A stretch of DNA of 52,351 bases, from the NCBI RefSeq assembly GCF_002154505.1, contig NZ_MUBM01000034.1, positions 1-52,351 of the forward strand, in the 5' to 3' direction. The notes under the pieces were generated by a model. The model did not search any database, was not told the origin of the DNA, and saw only the letters and a program-made list of their open reading frames with translations. Below, piece by piece: positions 25,359 to 34,441 of the stretch (the stretch's first letter is position 1; each line of letters begins with the position of its first letter). Both the position numbers and the translations under genes were made by a program. Source of the DNA: Streptomyces carpinensis (GTDB lineage: Bacteria; Actinomycetota; Actinomycetes; Streptomycetales; Streptomycetaceae).

Positions 25359-26783
25359 TCAGACGATGCCGAACAGGATTCCCGCGCCGAGGACGACCAG
25401 CGAGGTCAGCGCGGCCCACTTCACCACGAACCTGGTGTGGTCCCCGAACTCCACCTTGGCCATGCCGACCAGCACGTACACGGCCGGCACGAGCGGGCTG
25501 GACATGTGCAGCGGCTGGCCCACGATCGAGGCGCGGGCGATCTCGACGGCGGAGACCCCGTGGGCCTGGCCGGCCTCGGCGAGCACCGGCAGGATGCCGA
25601 AGTAGAAGCCGTCGTTGGACATGAAGTACGTGAGCGGGATGCTCAGCACACCGGTCACGAGCGCCAAGTGCGGGCCCATGGCGTCGGGAATGTTGCCGAC
25701 CAGCCAGGCGGCCATGTGGTCGACCATGCCGGTGCCCTGGAGCACGCCGGTGAAGACGGCGGCGGCGAAGACCATGCCGGAGACGTTGAGGACGTTCTCG
25801 GCGTGGGCGGCGATCCGGGCCTTCTGGTCCGGCATGTGGGGGAAGTTGACGGTCAGGGCGAGGGCCGCGCCGAGCAGGAACAGCACCGGGATCGGCAGCC
25901 ACTCCATGATCATGGCGGTGAGCAGGGCCACCGTGAGTAGCGCGTTGAACCAGTACAGCCGGGGCCGCAGGGTGGGCCGGTTCGGGTCGAGCCCCTGGAA
26001 GCCCTCGTCCGGTGCGCCGTCCTCCTCGGCGGCGCCGGCGTCCGAACCCGCGCCGCCGGTGCGCCCGTTCCGCCTGCCCGCGCCCGAACCGGCACCGGCC
26101 TCGCTCGCCGAACCGCCGCCGGCCAGGACGGTTTCCCGCTCCTCCACCAGCACCTCGTCCAGCGTCAGCACGCCGAGCCGCTTGCGTTCACGCCGGCCGA
26201 GGACGTAGGCGAGGGCGAGGACACCGAGCAGACCGACCGCGAGGGCCGGGATCATCGGCACGAAGATGTCGCTCGCGTCCAGCTTCAGGGCGGTGGCGGC
26301 GCGGGCGGTGGGGCCGCCCCAGGGCAGGGTGTTCATCACGCCGTTGGCCATGGCGGCGACACCGGTCATCACGACCAGGCTCATCTTCAGGCGCTTGTAG
26401 AGCGGGTACATCGCCGAGACGGTGATCATGAAGGTGGTCGAGCCGTCGCCGTCCAGCGAGACGATCGCGGCGAGCAGGGCCGTGCCGACGACGATCCGCA
26501 GCGGGTCGGCCCTGCAGAACCTCAGGATGCCCCGGACGATCGGGTCGAAGAGGCCGACGTCGATCATCACACCGAAGTAGACGATCGCGAACATCAGCAT
26601 CGCCGCGGTGGGGGCGAGGCCGGTGACGCCGTCGATGACGTAGTCGCCGAGCTTGGCGCCCTTGCCGACGAACACGCAGAACAGCGCGGGGATCAGCACG
26701 AGCGCCGCGATCGGCGACATCTTCTTCATCATGATCAGGACCAGGAAGGTCGCGATCATGGCGAAGCCGAGGATGGTCAGCAT
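25359..26783 (-). CDS. CitMHS family divalent-metal citrate transporter
   Basis: 474 residues: a polytopic membrane protein with the CitM signatures DGDGSTTFMITVSAMYPLYKRL, NGVMNTLPWGGPTARAATALKLD, GVLSIPLTYFMSNDGFYFGILPVLAEAG and QPLHMSSPLVPAVYVLVGMA. Characterised members import citrate complexed with Mg, Ca or Fe together with protons. A long Gly/Ala/Glu-rich cytoplasmic loop (about residues 220-290) joins the halves. Start ATG at 26783 (MLTILGFAMIATFLV) is where the first helix begins. A pair of inverted repeats lies just upstream. No citrate-sensing two-component system is adjacent. Confidence 0.92.
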   Translation of the reverse strand: MLTILGFAMIATFLVLIMMKKMSPIAALVLIPALFCVFVGKGAKLGDYVIDGVTGLAPTAAMLMFAIVYFGVMIDVGLFDPIVRGILRFCRADPLRIVVGTALLAAIVSLDGDGSTTFMITVSAMYPLYKRLKMSLVVMTGVAAMANGVMNTLPWGGPTARAATALKLDASDIFVPMIPALAVGLLGVLALAYVLGRRERKRLGVLTLDEVLVEERETVLAGGGSASEAGAGSGAGRRNGRTGGAGSDAGAAEEDGAPDEGFQGLDPNRPTLRPRLYWFNALLTVALLTAMIMEWLPIPVLFLLGAALALTVNFPHMPDQKARIAAHAENVLNVSGMVFAAAVFTGVLQGTGMVDHMAAWLVGNIPDAMGPHLALVTGVLSIPLTYFMSNDGFYFGILPVLAEAGQAHGVSAVEIARASIVGQPLHMSSPLVPAVYVLVGMAKVEFGDHTRFVVKWAALTSLVVLGAGILFGIV

Positions 26784-26791
26784 GAATGGAT

Positions 26792-26848
26792 ACCTAACGT
26801 TCGCCCTTGAACTTCCGACCAGGGCCGGGGGTGGCGTTGACGTTAGGT
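26792..26848. promoter_or_regulatory. widely spaced inverted repeat in the citrate transporter leader
   Basis: ACCTAACGT at 26792-26800 and its exact complement ACGTTAGGT at 26840-26848 are separated by 39 bases, starting 9 bases before the start codon. They could be two operator half-sites or the stem of a leader structure that includes the ribosome-binding region. Confidence 0.5.
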
Positions 26849-26982
26849 GGCGTAAAGAACGCTTAACAAGTGGTTGACGCGCGAGCAATAAGCGCAAAAT
26901 TCCAGGTCACCGGCCCTGCTCACGGCACCGGAGGCCGGCTTGCCCACCTGACGGGGCGCCGGCCCGCCCGTGCGGCGGCGGG

Positions 26983-29223
26983 CTACGCGGGGGCCGCCGC
27001 GGGGCTCAGCCGGACGGGTACGCCGTTGAGGACCGCGTTGCCGGACAGAGGGTCCAGCAGGCTGCCGTCGAGGAGTTGGTTGACGTTGACGCCGGGATCG
27101 GTGGCGGCGTGTGCCAGCCGGGTCCCGGGCCGGTCGTGACCCCAGCCGTGCGGCAGGCTCACCACGCCGGGTCGCACGCCGTCGGTGATCTCGGCGGGCG
27201 CGGTCAACGCTCCCCCGGCGCCCTTGACGTGCACCGCGGCCCCGTCACGGATGCCCAGACGCGCGGCGTCCTCGGGGTGGATGTGCAGGGTGCAGCGGTT
27301 CGAACCGCCGGTGAGGGCGGGCACGTTGTGCATCCAGCTGTTGTTGGAGCGCAGATGGCGGCGGCCCACCAGGACGAGCCCGGCCGGGCGCTCGCGCAGG
27401 GCCGCGCGCAGCCGCGGCAGATCGTCGGCGATGGGCCTGGGCAGCAGTTCGATCCTGCCGGAGACGGTCTTCAGCGGCTGGGGCAGCCGGGGCCGCAGCG
27501 GGCCGAGGTCGACGCCGTGCGGGTGGGCGAGCAGCTTCTCCAGGCTCAGCCCGTCGGGGCGTGCGCCGAAACCGTCGCCGTAGGGGCCCAGGCGCAGCAT
27601 CATGTCCAGGCGCCGCTCGGGGCCGCCGTCGCCGGTGAGTCGTGCCGCGAGCTCGCGCGGGTCGCGGCCGTGCACGGGCGAGTGCGGTTCCTTGACCGCC
27701 TTGCCCAGCGTCTGCCCGATGACCGTCTCGTCGACGGCTGCCGGGTCCGCCCCGTGCATGCCGGTGGCCGCGAGGATCAGCCGGGCCAGGATCTCGCTCT
27801 CGGCCATCCTGCCCGGTTCGAGGGGGACGGCGGGGCGGGTGTAGCGGACCTGGTTGCGCACGGCCAGGGTGTTGAAGGCGAAGTCGTGGTGCGGGCTCTG
27901 CGCGGGCGGGGGCGGCGGCAGCACGACGTGGGCGTGGCGCGAGGTCTCGTTCAGGTACGGGTCGACGCTGACCATGAAGTCCAGCGAGGCCAGCGCCTTG
28001 TCGAGCCGGTCGCCGTCCGGTGCGGACAGCACGGGGTTGGCGGCAACGGCGACCAGGGCCCGGATCGGCTCTCCCTCCCGCGTCGCGGTGTCGATCTCCT
28101 CGGCGAGCGCGGAGATCGGCAACTCCCCCTTCGCCTCGGGATGTCCGCTCACGCGGGAGTGCCAGCGGCCGAGAGCGAACCCGCGGCCGGGGCCGGCGGG
28201 CCTGGGCGGGCGGTCGGTGGCGGCCTGCGGGAAGAGGGCGCCGCCGGGCCGGTCGAGGTTGCCGGTGAGGATGTTGAGCACGTCGACGAGCCAGCTTGCC
28301 AGGGTGCCGTGCGGGACGGTGCAGCTGCCGATGCGGCCGTAGACGGCGGCGGTGGGGGCGGCGGCGAGGTCGCGGGCGAGAGCACGGATCACGTCGGCGT
28401 CCACGTCGCACGCCCCGGACACCGCCTCGGGCGTGAAGTCCCTTATGGCCGAGCGCAGTTCCTCGACGTCCTGGACGTGCGGGGCGAGGTGGGCGAGGTC
28501 GGTCAGCCCCTCCTCGAAGAGGACGTGGGCCATGGCCGCGAGCAGCAGGGCGTCGGTGCCCGGCCGGATCGCCAGGTGCCGGTCGGCGAGTGCGGCGGTG
28601 CGGGTGCGGCGCGGGTCGACGACGGTGAGGGTGCCGCCGCGGGCCTTGAGCGCCTTGAGCCGGCCGGGGAAGTCGGGGGCGGTGCACAGACTGCCGTTGG
28701 ACTCCAGTGGGTTGGCGCCGATGAGGAGCAGATGGCCGGTGCGGTCGAGGTCCGGGACGGGGATGGCGCCCGCGTCGCCGAAGAGCAGTCCGCTGGAGAC
28801 GTGTTTGGGCATCTGGTCCAGCGTGGAGGCGGTGAACAGACTGCGGGTGCCGAGGGCGGCGAGCAGCACCGGCGGGTACAGGGCGCCGGCCACGGTGTGC
28901 ACGTTGGGGTTGCCGAGGACCACGCCGGCCGCATGCGGCCCGTACCGCTCGACGACCGGCCGGATCCCGGCCGCCACCGCGTCGAACGCCTCCTCCCAGG
29001 TGGCCTCGCGCAGCACGCCCTCCCTGCGCACGAGCGGGCCGCGCAACCGGTCCGGGTCGCCGTCGACGGCCCCGAACGAGGCCCCCTTCGGGCAGATGAA
29101 CCCCTTGCTGAACACGTCCTCCCGGTCGCCCCGGGCGCCGGTGACACGACTGCCGTCGACGGTGAGCGTCAGCCCGCAGGTGGCCTCGCACAGGGGACAG
29201 ATTCGCAGGGCGGTGCGGGACAC
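26983..29223 (-). CDS. molybdopterin oxidoreductase (DMSO reductase family)
   Basis: 746 residues. The N-terminal [4Fe-4S] motif reads CPLCEATCG ... GFICPKG (C-x2-C-x3-C-x~27-C). The bis-molybdopterin-guanine-dinucleotide domains follow (NPNVHTVAGALYP, LLIGANPLESNGS, VVDPRRTRTAALADRHLAIRPGTDALLLAAMAHVL), with the C-terminal MGD-binding domain (SNNSWMHNVPALTGGSNRCTLHIHPEDAARLGI). No Tat signal is visible, so it is probably a cytoplasmic, assimilatory-type or aldehyde/formate-like oxidoreductase without a separate electron-transfer subunit here. ATG at 29223. It follows the TetR gene at 29320 on the same strand, with a perfect palindrome between them. Confidence 0.91.
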   Translation of the reverse strand: MSRTALRICPLCEATCGLTLTVDGSRVTGARGDREDVFSKGFICPKGASFGAVDGDPDRLRGPLVRREGVLREATWEEAFDAVAAGIRPVVERYGPHAAGVVLGNPNVHTVAGALYPPVLLAALGTRSLFTASTLDQMPKHVSSGLLFGDAGAIPVPDLDRTGHLLLIGANPLESNGSLCTAPDFPGRLKALKARGGTLTVVDPRRTRTAALADRHLAIRPGTDALLLAAMAHVLFEEGLTDLAHLAPHVQDVEELRSAIRDFTPEAVSGACDVDADVIRALARDLAAAPTAAVYGRIGSCTVPHGTLASWLVDVLNILTGNLDRPGGALFPQAATDRPPRPAGPGRGFALGRWHSRVSGHPEAKGELPISALAEEIDTATREGEPIRALVAVAANPVLSAPDGDRLDKALASLDFMVSVDPYLNETSRHAHVVLPPPPPAQSPHHDFAFNTLAVRNQVRYTRPAVPLEPGRMAESEILARLILAATGMHGADPAAVDETVIGQTLGKAVKEPHSPVHGRDPRELAARLTGDGGPERRLDMMLRLGPYGDGFGARPDGLSLEKLLAHPHGVDLGPLRPRLPQPLKTVSGRIELLPRPIADDLPRLRAALRERPAGLVLVGRRHLRSNNSWMHNVPALTGGSNRCTLHIHPEDAARLGIRDGAAVHVKGAGGALTAPAEITDGVRPGVVSLPHGWGHDRPGTRLAHAATDPGVNVNQLLDGSLLDPLSGNAVLNGVPVRLSPAAAPA

Positions 29224-29281
29224 GGGTCCTCCCGGGGGTCACGGTGGGTCGCGGCGACGGCGACGCACGCACTGGAGGCGA

Positions 29282-29299
29282 GCATACCGAGCGGTATGC
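29282..29299. promoter_or_regulatory. perfect TetR-type operator before the molybdopterin oxidoreductase
   Basis: GCATACCG-AG-CGGTATGC: 8-base arms, perfect inverted symmetry around a 2-base centre, 59 bases upstream of the oxidoreductase start and just behind the TetR stop at 29320. Confidence 0.75.
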
Positions 29300-29319
29300 C
29301 CGGCGGGGAGCCCCGGTTC

Positions 29320-29949
29320 TCAGTCCAGCACCCGGCCGAGATACGCCCGCAGCAGCTCCCGTGCCTCCTCGATGATCTTCTCGTCGCCCTGCGGGTCGAC
29401 GCGGAAGGCGAGTTGGACGAGGGTGTCGGCGGTCTCGACGGCCACCAGGAAGACGCGGCGCAGGTCGTCGTCCGGTTCGCGGCGCAGGTGGCCGGAGAGC
29501 AGGCGGGCGAGGCGGTCGGCCACGCGGTGGTTGGGCCCGGCATGGCGGGCACCGAGCGGGATCTGGTTGCCGAAGTCGACGAGGGAGAAGCCGGGGGCGG
29601 TCCGCTTCATCGCCAGGTACTCGTCGAGCACGGCGTCCATGGCCGCGCGCCAGCCGCCGTCCGCCGGTTCGGCGGCCGTCTCCTTCAGGCGCTCCGTGAC
29701 ACGCTCGGTGTACCGCTCCAGATTGCGCTGGGCGAGCGCGTCGGCCATCGCGCGCTTGTTGCCGAAGAAGCGGTAGACCGAGCCGATGGGGACGCCGGCG
29801 CGCAGGGCGACGGCGCGCGTGCTCAGGGCGTCGTAGCCGACCTCGTCGAGGAGATCGGCGCAGGCGTCGAGGATCCTGGTCAGCCGTTCGGCGCTGCGCC
29901 GCTGCACGGGTGCGCGGCGAAGCGGGGTCGCGTGGGGCACGGGCTTCAT
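29320..29949 (-). CDS. TetR family regulator
   Basis: 209 residues. HTH: RLTRILDACADLLDEVGYDALSTRAVALRAGVPIGSVYRFFGNKRAMADAL; the ligand domain ends IIEEARELLRAYLGRVLD. Start ATG at 29949 (MKPVPHATPL) overlaps the lipoprotein stop as ATGA; the open frame upstream to 30327 is a shadow. The downstream palindrome suggests control of the molybdopterin oxidoreductase. From memory, unverified: its place two genes from hmgA resembles that of the S. coelicolor regulator SCO1712, described as lowering antibiotic production. Confidence 0.9.
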   Translation of the reverse strand: MKPVPHATPLRRAPVQRRSAERLTRILDACADLLDEVGYDALSTRAVALRAGVPIGSVYRFFGNKRAMADALAQRNLERYTERVTERLKETAAEPADGGWRAAMDAVLDEYLAMKRTAPGFSLVDFGNQIPLGARHAGPNHRVADRLARLLSGHLRREPDDDLRRVFLVAVETADTLVQLAFRVDPQGDEKIIEEARELLRAYLGRVLD

Positions 29950-30770
29950 GATGCCGTTCCGCGGCGATCGGGTGAAGCTCGCCCTCCGGTACCCGGGCAG
30001 GCAACGGAAGCATCCGGCGCACCCCCGGCACACCGCACGCGGAACGCGCCGGTGGGGTGGGCTCGGAAGGACCAGAAGGTCGCGGAGGCCGAGGAGGAGG
30101 CGGAGGTCGCGACGGAGGCGGAGGTCGAGAAGGTCGCGGAGGCGGAGGTCGCCTCGGTGGCGCCGGTCCCGGTGGTCGTGCCCGTCGCGGCGGTCGTGCC
30201 GCCGCGCGGGCCCGCGGTGGCGGTCCGGGTGGTGCCGGCCGGGCTCGCCGTGGTGAGAGGGGTGGGCGTCGGGGCCGACGCCGTGATGTCCGCCGTGCTC
30301 TGCACCGGCTTCCCGGACACCGCCCACACCGTGCCGTCGTCGGCGTACAGCCGGGCGGTGACGTGGTGGGTACCGTGCGGGACGAGGCGGGCGGAGAGGT
30401 GGAACTCGGGGGCGCGCAGGCGGCTGACGAGCCGGCCGTCCACCAGCAGGTGTGCCAGACCCCGGCCGACCGCGGCCCGCGCCGCCGTGCCGGCCGGCGA
30501 GAAGCGGAAGCGGTGGACGGTCAGCCGTACGTCCCAGCTGCCCGCCTCGTCGGGCCGCACCTCGACACCGACCTCGGGCGCGGCCTTCTTGTCCACCTCA
30601 CGGTAGGGCCGCCCCTCCTCGTCGGTGTGATCGATCAGCTTGCCCACGGGTGTGGGCGATTCCCCCTGTGCACTCCCCCGCGCCCCGTTCGCACCGCAGC
30701 CCGCCGACCCGGCGAGCAGCAGGACACAGACGGCGAGCGCAGCGAGAGGTCGGCGCGTCCACGACGTCAT
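29946..30770 (-). CDS. putative lipoprotein with low-complexity C-terminus
   Basis: 274 residues. Signal peptide with a lipobox-like LLAGSAGC (Cys25), then a domain of about 120 residues with VEVRPDEAGSWDVRLTVHRFRFSP, AHLLVDGRLVSRLRAPEFHLSARLVPHGTHHVTARLYADDGTVWAVSGKPV, which looks like a small beta-sandwich. From residue 160 it turns into a Thr/Ala/Ser-rich stretch encoded by the purine repeats at 30063-30155. It ends with a Cys/Arg-containing tail (SFRAHPTGAFRVRCAGG...) that does not resemble the rest, so a frameshift inside the repeats is possible. Function unknown; divergent from hmgA. Confidence 0.7.
   Translation of the reverse strand: MTSWTRRPLAALAVCVLLLAGSAGCGANGARGSAQGESPTPVGKLIDHTDEEGRPYREVDKKAAPEVGVEVRPDEAGSWDVRLTVHRFRFSPAGTAARAAVGRGLAHLLVDGRLVSRLRAPEFHLSARLVPHGTHHVTARLYADDGTVWAVSGKPVQSTADITASAPTPTPLTTASPAGTTRTATAGPRGGTTAATGTTTGTGATEATSASATFSTSASVATSASSSASATFWSFRAHPTGAFRVRCAGGAPDASVACPGTGGRASPDRRGTAS
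30063..30155. repeat. purine-rich imperfect tandem repeats inside the lipoprotein gene
   Basis: Repeated variants of GGCGGAGGTCG and GAAGGTCGCGGAGGC occupy roughly 90 bases of the plus strand and encode the Ser/Ala/Thr-rich tail on the minus strand. Such tracts are prone to length change. Confidence 0.6.
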
Positions 30771-30950
30771 GCTCCGGAGCGTAGAGCAGCCCTCCGGCAG
30801 TCGGATCCCCCTCAGGTCTGGTTCTCGCCCTCCCCCGGAAGGAGGCCTTCAGGCCCTCTTGCGCCCGGTGGACCGCAATCCTACGGTGATGCATAGGAAT
30901 TAGTTCGATCACGTTCGGGTTGGGATCGGGTTGTGCGCGAGGGAGCGACG

Positions 30951-32273
30951 ATGAGCGGGGACGCACGCAAGAGAGCCGAGGGACTGGCCTATCTCCACGG
31001 TTTCGGCAACGAGCACAGCTCCGAGGCCGTGCCCGGCGCGCTGCCCGAGGGCCGCAACTCGCCGCAGCGCGCCCCCCTCGGGCTGTACGCGGAGCAGCTC
31101 AGCGGCACGGCGTTCACCGAGCCGAGGACGCACAACCGCCGCTCCTGGCTGTACCGCATCCGCCCCTCGGCCGCGCACCCGGCCTTCACCCGCACCGGCA
31201 ACGGCACGCTGCGCACGGCGCCCTTCACCCAGGCGGTGCCCGACCCCAACCGGCTGCGCTGGAACCCGCTTCCGGAGCCCGGGCCGGGCACCGACTTCCT
31301 GGCCGGCCTGTGGACCCTCGGCGGCAACGGCGACGCCACCCAGCGCACCGGCATGGCCGTGCACCTGTATCACGCCGACTCCTCGATGGAGCGCGTCTTC
31401 AGTGACGCGGACGGCGAGCTGCTGATCGTGCCGGAGCGCGGCGGGCTGCTGCTGCACACGGAGTTCGGCCTGCTGCACGCCGAGCCGGGCGATGCGGCGC
31501 TGATTCCGCGCGGGGTGCGCTTCCGCGTCGAGCTCCTCGACGAGACGGCCCGCGGCTATGTCTGCGAGAACTACGGCGCCCCCTTCCGCCTGCCCGACCT
31601 CGGCCCGATCGGCGCCAACGGGCTGGCCAACGCCCGTGACTTCCGCGCGCCGGTCGCCGCCTACGAGGAGGTCGAGGGCCCGGTGGAGGTGGTGAACAAG
31701 TTCTGCGGCAACCTGTGGACGGCCACCTACGACCACTCCCCGCTCGACGTCGTGGCCTGGCACGGCAACCACGTGCCGTACGTCTACGACCTGCGCCGCT
31801 TCAACGTGATCGGGACGATCTCCTACGACCACCCGGATCCGTCGATCTTCACGGTGCTGACCTCGCCGTCGGACACCCCGGGACTGGCGGGCGTGGACTT
31901 CGTGGTCTTCGCGCCGCGCTGGCTGGTGGGCGAGGACACCTTCCGGCCGCCGTACTTCCACCGGAACGTGATGAGCGAGTACATGGGTCTGATCGAGGGC
32001 GCCTACGACGCCAAGACCGCCGGTCCAGGGGGCTTCGTGCCGGGCGGCGGCTCGCTGCACAACATGATGTCGGCGCACGGCCCGGACCGGGAGACCTTCG
32101 ACCGGGCGAGCGCGGCCGAGCTGAAGCCGCAGAAGATCGACGACGGGCTGGCGTTCATGTTCGAGACCCGCTGGCCGGTGACGCTCACCCCGCACGCGAT
32201 CCGCGCGGAGCACCTGCAACAACGCTACGACGACGTCTGGCAGGGCCTGGAGCGGCACTTCCGCCGGCTTTGA
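30951..32273 (+). CDS. hmgA: homogentisate 1,2-dioxygenase
   Basis: 440-residue Fe(II) enzyme that opens the ring of homogentisate to maleylacetoacetate in tyrosine/phenylalanine catabolism. Signature: [13 protein letters not shown] at the start, GRNSPQ, then [18 protein letters not shown] and [16 protein letters not shown], which contain the iron ligands (His, Glu, His). Length matches the family. Start ATG at 30951 has GCGAGGGAG upstream; GTG at 30933 is an alternative. The usual downstream genes (maleylacetoacetate isomerase, fumarylacetoacetase) are not in the window. The GntR gene that follows may be its regulator. Confidence 0.97.
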   Translation: MSGDARKRAEGLAYLHGFGNEHSSEAVPGALPEGRNSPQRAPLGLYAEQLSGTAFTEPRTHNRRSWLYRIRPSAAHPAFTRTGNGTLRTAPFTQAVPDPNRLRWNPLPEPGPGTDFLAGLWTLGGNGDATQRTGMAVHLYHADSSMERVFSDADGELLIVPERGGLLLHTEFGLLHAEPGDAALIPRGVRFRVELLDETARGYVCENYGAPFRLPDLGPIGANGLANARDFRAPVAAYEEVEGPVEVVNKFCGNLWTATYDHSPLDVVAWHGNHVPYVYDLRRFNVIGTISYDHPDPSIFTVLTSPSDTPGLAGVDFVVFAPRWLVGEDTFRPPYFHRNVMSEYMGLIEGAYDAKTAGPGGFVPGGGSLHNMMSAHGPDRETFDRASAAELKPQKIDDGLAFMFETRWPVTLTPHAIRAEHLQQRYDDVWQGLERHFRRL

Positions 32274-32289
32274 CGGTCGTTCGCCTCCG

Positions 32290-32317
32290 GGGCGCTCTCA
32301 ACCGGTGCCGAGAGCCC
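32290..32317. terminator. weak hairpin after hmgA
   Basis: GGGCGCTCTC and GAGAGCCC can pair (5 + 3 bp with a small bulge) around a 10-base loop shortly after the hmgA stop. Confidence 0.35.
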
Positions 32318-32424
32318 AGCCGTGCTCAGCCTTCGGGGCTTTGCGCGATCCACTTCTCGTCACCGGCGCGCCCCTTCGGCTCACTCGGTTGCACTGACGA
32401 TTCCCCGCCAGGTACGGATGGCCC

Positions 32425-33174
32425 GTGACCTCCTTCGCTCCGGACTCGATCGTCCTGAACCGCAAGCTGCCCCTGTGGTACCAGGTGTCGCAGTCGCTGC
32501 GCGCCTCGATCCTCGGCCGTTCGCCCCGGGACCCGCTGCGGCTGCCCACCGAGGAGCAGCTGGCGGGCCACTACGGGGTGAGCGTGCTGACCATGCGGCA
32601 GGCGCTGAAGGAGCTGGAGGACGAGGGGCTGATCACCCGCCACCGGCGGCGCGGCACGTTCATCGAGCCCGCGGCCACCCGGAGTTCCCCGGTCCGGCTG
32701 CTGGGCTCGGTGGACGCGATCGTGGCCCAGCAGTCCGGGATGACGACCGAGCTGCTGGCCCACGGCCCGGCGCCCGTACCCGCCGAACTCGCCGAGTCCT
32801 TCCCGGATCTGGACGAGGTGGCGACGTACCACCGGCTGCGCAGCGACGAGAAGACCGGCGAGCCGACCAACCACGCCCGCAACTACGTCCGTCCGGAGCT
32901 GGCGGCGCGCATACCCGTCGACGACCTGGCGCGCTGGCCGATGACCAAGGTGCTGCGGGACGTGGTGGGCGCGGACATCAGCCGGATCACGGACACGGTG
33001 GAGGCACGCCTGGCCGACCCCGAGACGGCACGCCTGCTCGACGTCCCGCTGCTCAGCCCGATCCTGCACTACACGGGGATCACCTACGACACGGCGGGAC
33101 GCCCCCTGGACGTGGCGGTCATCCACTACCGCGGCGACCGCTTCTCCTTCACGGTGACCCTGGACGCCACGTGA
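32425..33174 (+). CDS. GntR family regulator (HutC/UTRA type)
   Basis: About 249 residues. N-terminal winged helix: LPLWYQVSQSLRASIL ... RLPTEEQLAGHYGVSVLTMRQALKELEDEGLITRHRRRGTFI. The C-terminal UTRA ligand domain contains TYHRLRSDEKTGEP and ends with the HutC-like LDVAVIHYRGDRFSFTVTL. GTG at 32425 chosen. It lies 151 bases downstream of hmgA on the same strand. A homogentisate- or tyrosine-responsive repressor is a reasonable guess, but no repeated operator was found before hmgA. Confidence 0.9.
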   Translation: MTSFAPDSIVLNRKLPLWYQVSQSLRASILGRSPRDPLRLPTEEQLAGHYGVSVLTMRQALKELEDEGLITRHRRRGTFIEPAATRSSPVRLLGSVDAIVAQQSGMTTELLAHGPAPVPAELAESFPDLDEVATYHRLRSDEKTGEPTNHARNYVRPELAARIPVDDLARWPMTKVLRDVVGADISRITDTVEARLADPETARLLDVPLLSPILHYTGITYDTAGRPLDVAVIHYRGDRFSFTVTLDAT

Positions 33175-33253
33175 ACCGGGGGCCCAGGGCGATGCCCCAT
33201 TCCCCGGGTACCCGCCGGCCGATCCCGGGACGGTGCTGGCCTAAGGCCGTACG

Positions 33254-34429
33254 ATGCCCGGCGTGACGCTCGACGACGTTCCGCTGCTGGCGGACCTCAT
33301 GCCGTGGTCCGTCGCACCGCCGCGACTCGGCCGGGGGTGGCCGGCGGCCCCCGACGCGGCCTGCCTGAAGGCCCGTTGGGACGCCCTGCTGAAGGCCGAG
33401 GGCCCCGACCGGGAGTCGCTGTTCGAACCGACGCGCTCGCGCACCCCGCACACGGCGGTCGGACAGCTGCCGGGCCGGTCCGGCGGCACGGAGAAGCTGG
33501 TCCGTGCCTCGGGGCCCTGCCCGGAGCCGGTACGGGTGCTGGCGGCCCCCTTCGACGAGCAGTGGCTGATCCCCGACAACCGCCTGATCGACGCGGCCCG
33601 CCCCGAGCTGTGGCGGGTGGCGGACGCCCGGCAGATCTTCACGGTGGAGACGGCCGCCGCTCCGGGCGCCCCGGAACCGCCCCTGCTGGCGACGTCCCTG
33701 CTGCCGCTGCTCCGCCCGGGCCGTGTCCGTCCCCTCTACCGCCGCCCCGGAGGCGAGGAACCGAACCTGGCTCCGGGCCTGCTGGAGCATCTGCGCGCGC
33801 GCCTCGGACACGCCCCCGACCCGCTGGACGTGCTCGCCTGGACGCTGGCGGCGGCGTGCCCCGGGCCGGACGGCCTCGCCGTCCCGCTCACCGGGGAGCC
33901 CGGGCTCTGGGCCGAGGGCGTCGAGTCGGGCCGCCGGATGCTCTGGCTGATGCGCCGCGACGGCGAGCGTCCCAAGCTGCCCGGCGGCCGCCGCCCCTAC
34001 GTCCGCGCGCCTCTGCCGGCCCGCCCGCTCACCCTCCACTACGACCGCGACGAGGAGACCCTCCACCTCGACGAGGGACGCATCGCACCGGTCCCCCCTC
34101 AGGCCTGGGACTTCGAGACCGGCTCGGCGCGGGTGCTGGAGCAGTGGTTCGCGGCCCGGACCGCGGAGGGCGAACCGGGCACCCTCGCGGCGATCCGCCC
34201 GGCGACATGGCGGCAGGCCTGGACCTCGGAGCTGCTGGAGCTGATCACCGTTCTGGCGCTGCTGGCGGAGCTGCGGCCGCGGCGGGAGGCGCTGAGCGTG
34301 ACGGACCCCGTCACCGCGGCGGAGCTGCGGTCGGCGGGAGTCCTGCCGGTACCCGGCACCGCCCGCCGCCCGGCCTCCGTCCTGGACCACCAGGAGGAGG
34401 GCCCGGAGGGCCAGTTCGCGCTGCTCTGA
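33254..34429 (+). CDS. orphan protein resembling the type ISP restriction-modification C-terminal specificity domain
   Basis: 391 residues. The order of motifs recalls the C-terminal target-recognition region of type ISP enzymes (LlaGI-like): SLFEPTRSRTPHTAVGQLPG, VRVLAAPFDEQWLIPDNRLIDAARPELWRVAD, VRPLYRRPGGEEPNLAPGLLEHL, DPLDVLAWTLAAACP, VPLTGEPGLWAEGVESGRRMLWLMRR. There is no helicase, nuclease or methyltransferase motif in it or nearby. ATG at 33254 is the first in-frame start. Either a remnant that kept an intact frame or a repurposed single-domain protein. The family link is from pattern recognition and should be tested. Confidence 0.62.
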   Translation: MPGVTLDDVPLLADLMPWSVAPPRLGRGWPAAPDAACLKARWDALLKAEGPDRESLFEPTRSRTPHTAVGQLPGRSGGTEKLVRASGPCPEPVRVLAAPFDEQWLIPDNRLIDAARPELWRVADARQIFTVETAAAPGAPEPPLLATSLLPLLRPGRVRPLYRRPGGEEPNLAPGLLEHLRARLGHAPDPLDVLAWTLAAACPGPDGLAVPLTGEPGLWAEGVESGRRMLWLMRRDGERPKLPGGRRPYVRAPLPARPLTLHYDRDEETLHLDEGRIAPVPPQAWDFETGSARVLEQWFAARTAEGEPGTLAAIRPATWRQAWTSELLELITVLALLAELRPRREALSVTDPVTAAELRSAGVLPVPGTARRPASVLDHQEEGPEGQFALL

Positions 34430-34441
34430 CGCCCGGCGAGG

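Noticed and set aside
27076..30606. 1176-codon plus-strand open frame opposite the molybdopterin oxidoreductase and TetR
   Set aside because: Shadow frame; the opposite strand holds complete, well-recognised proteins.
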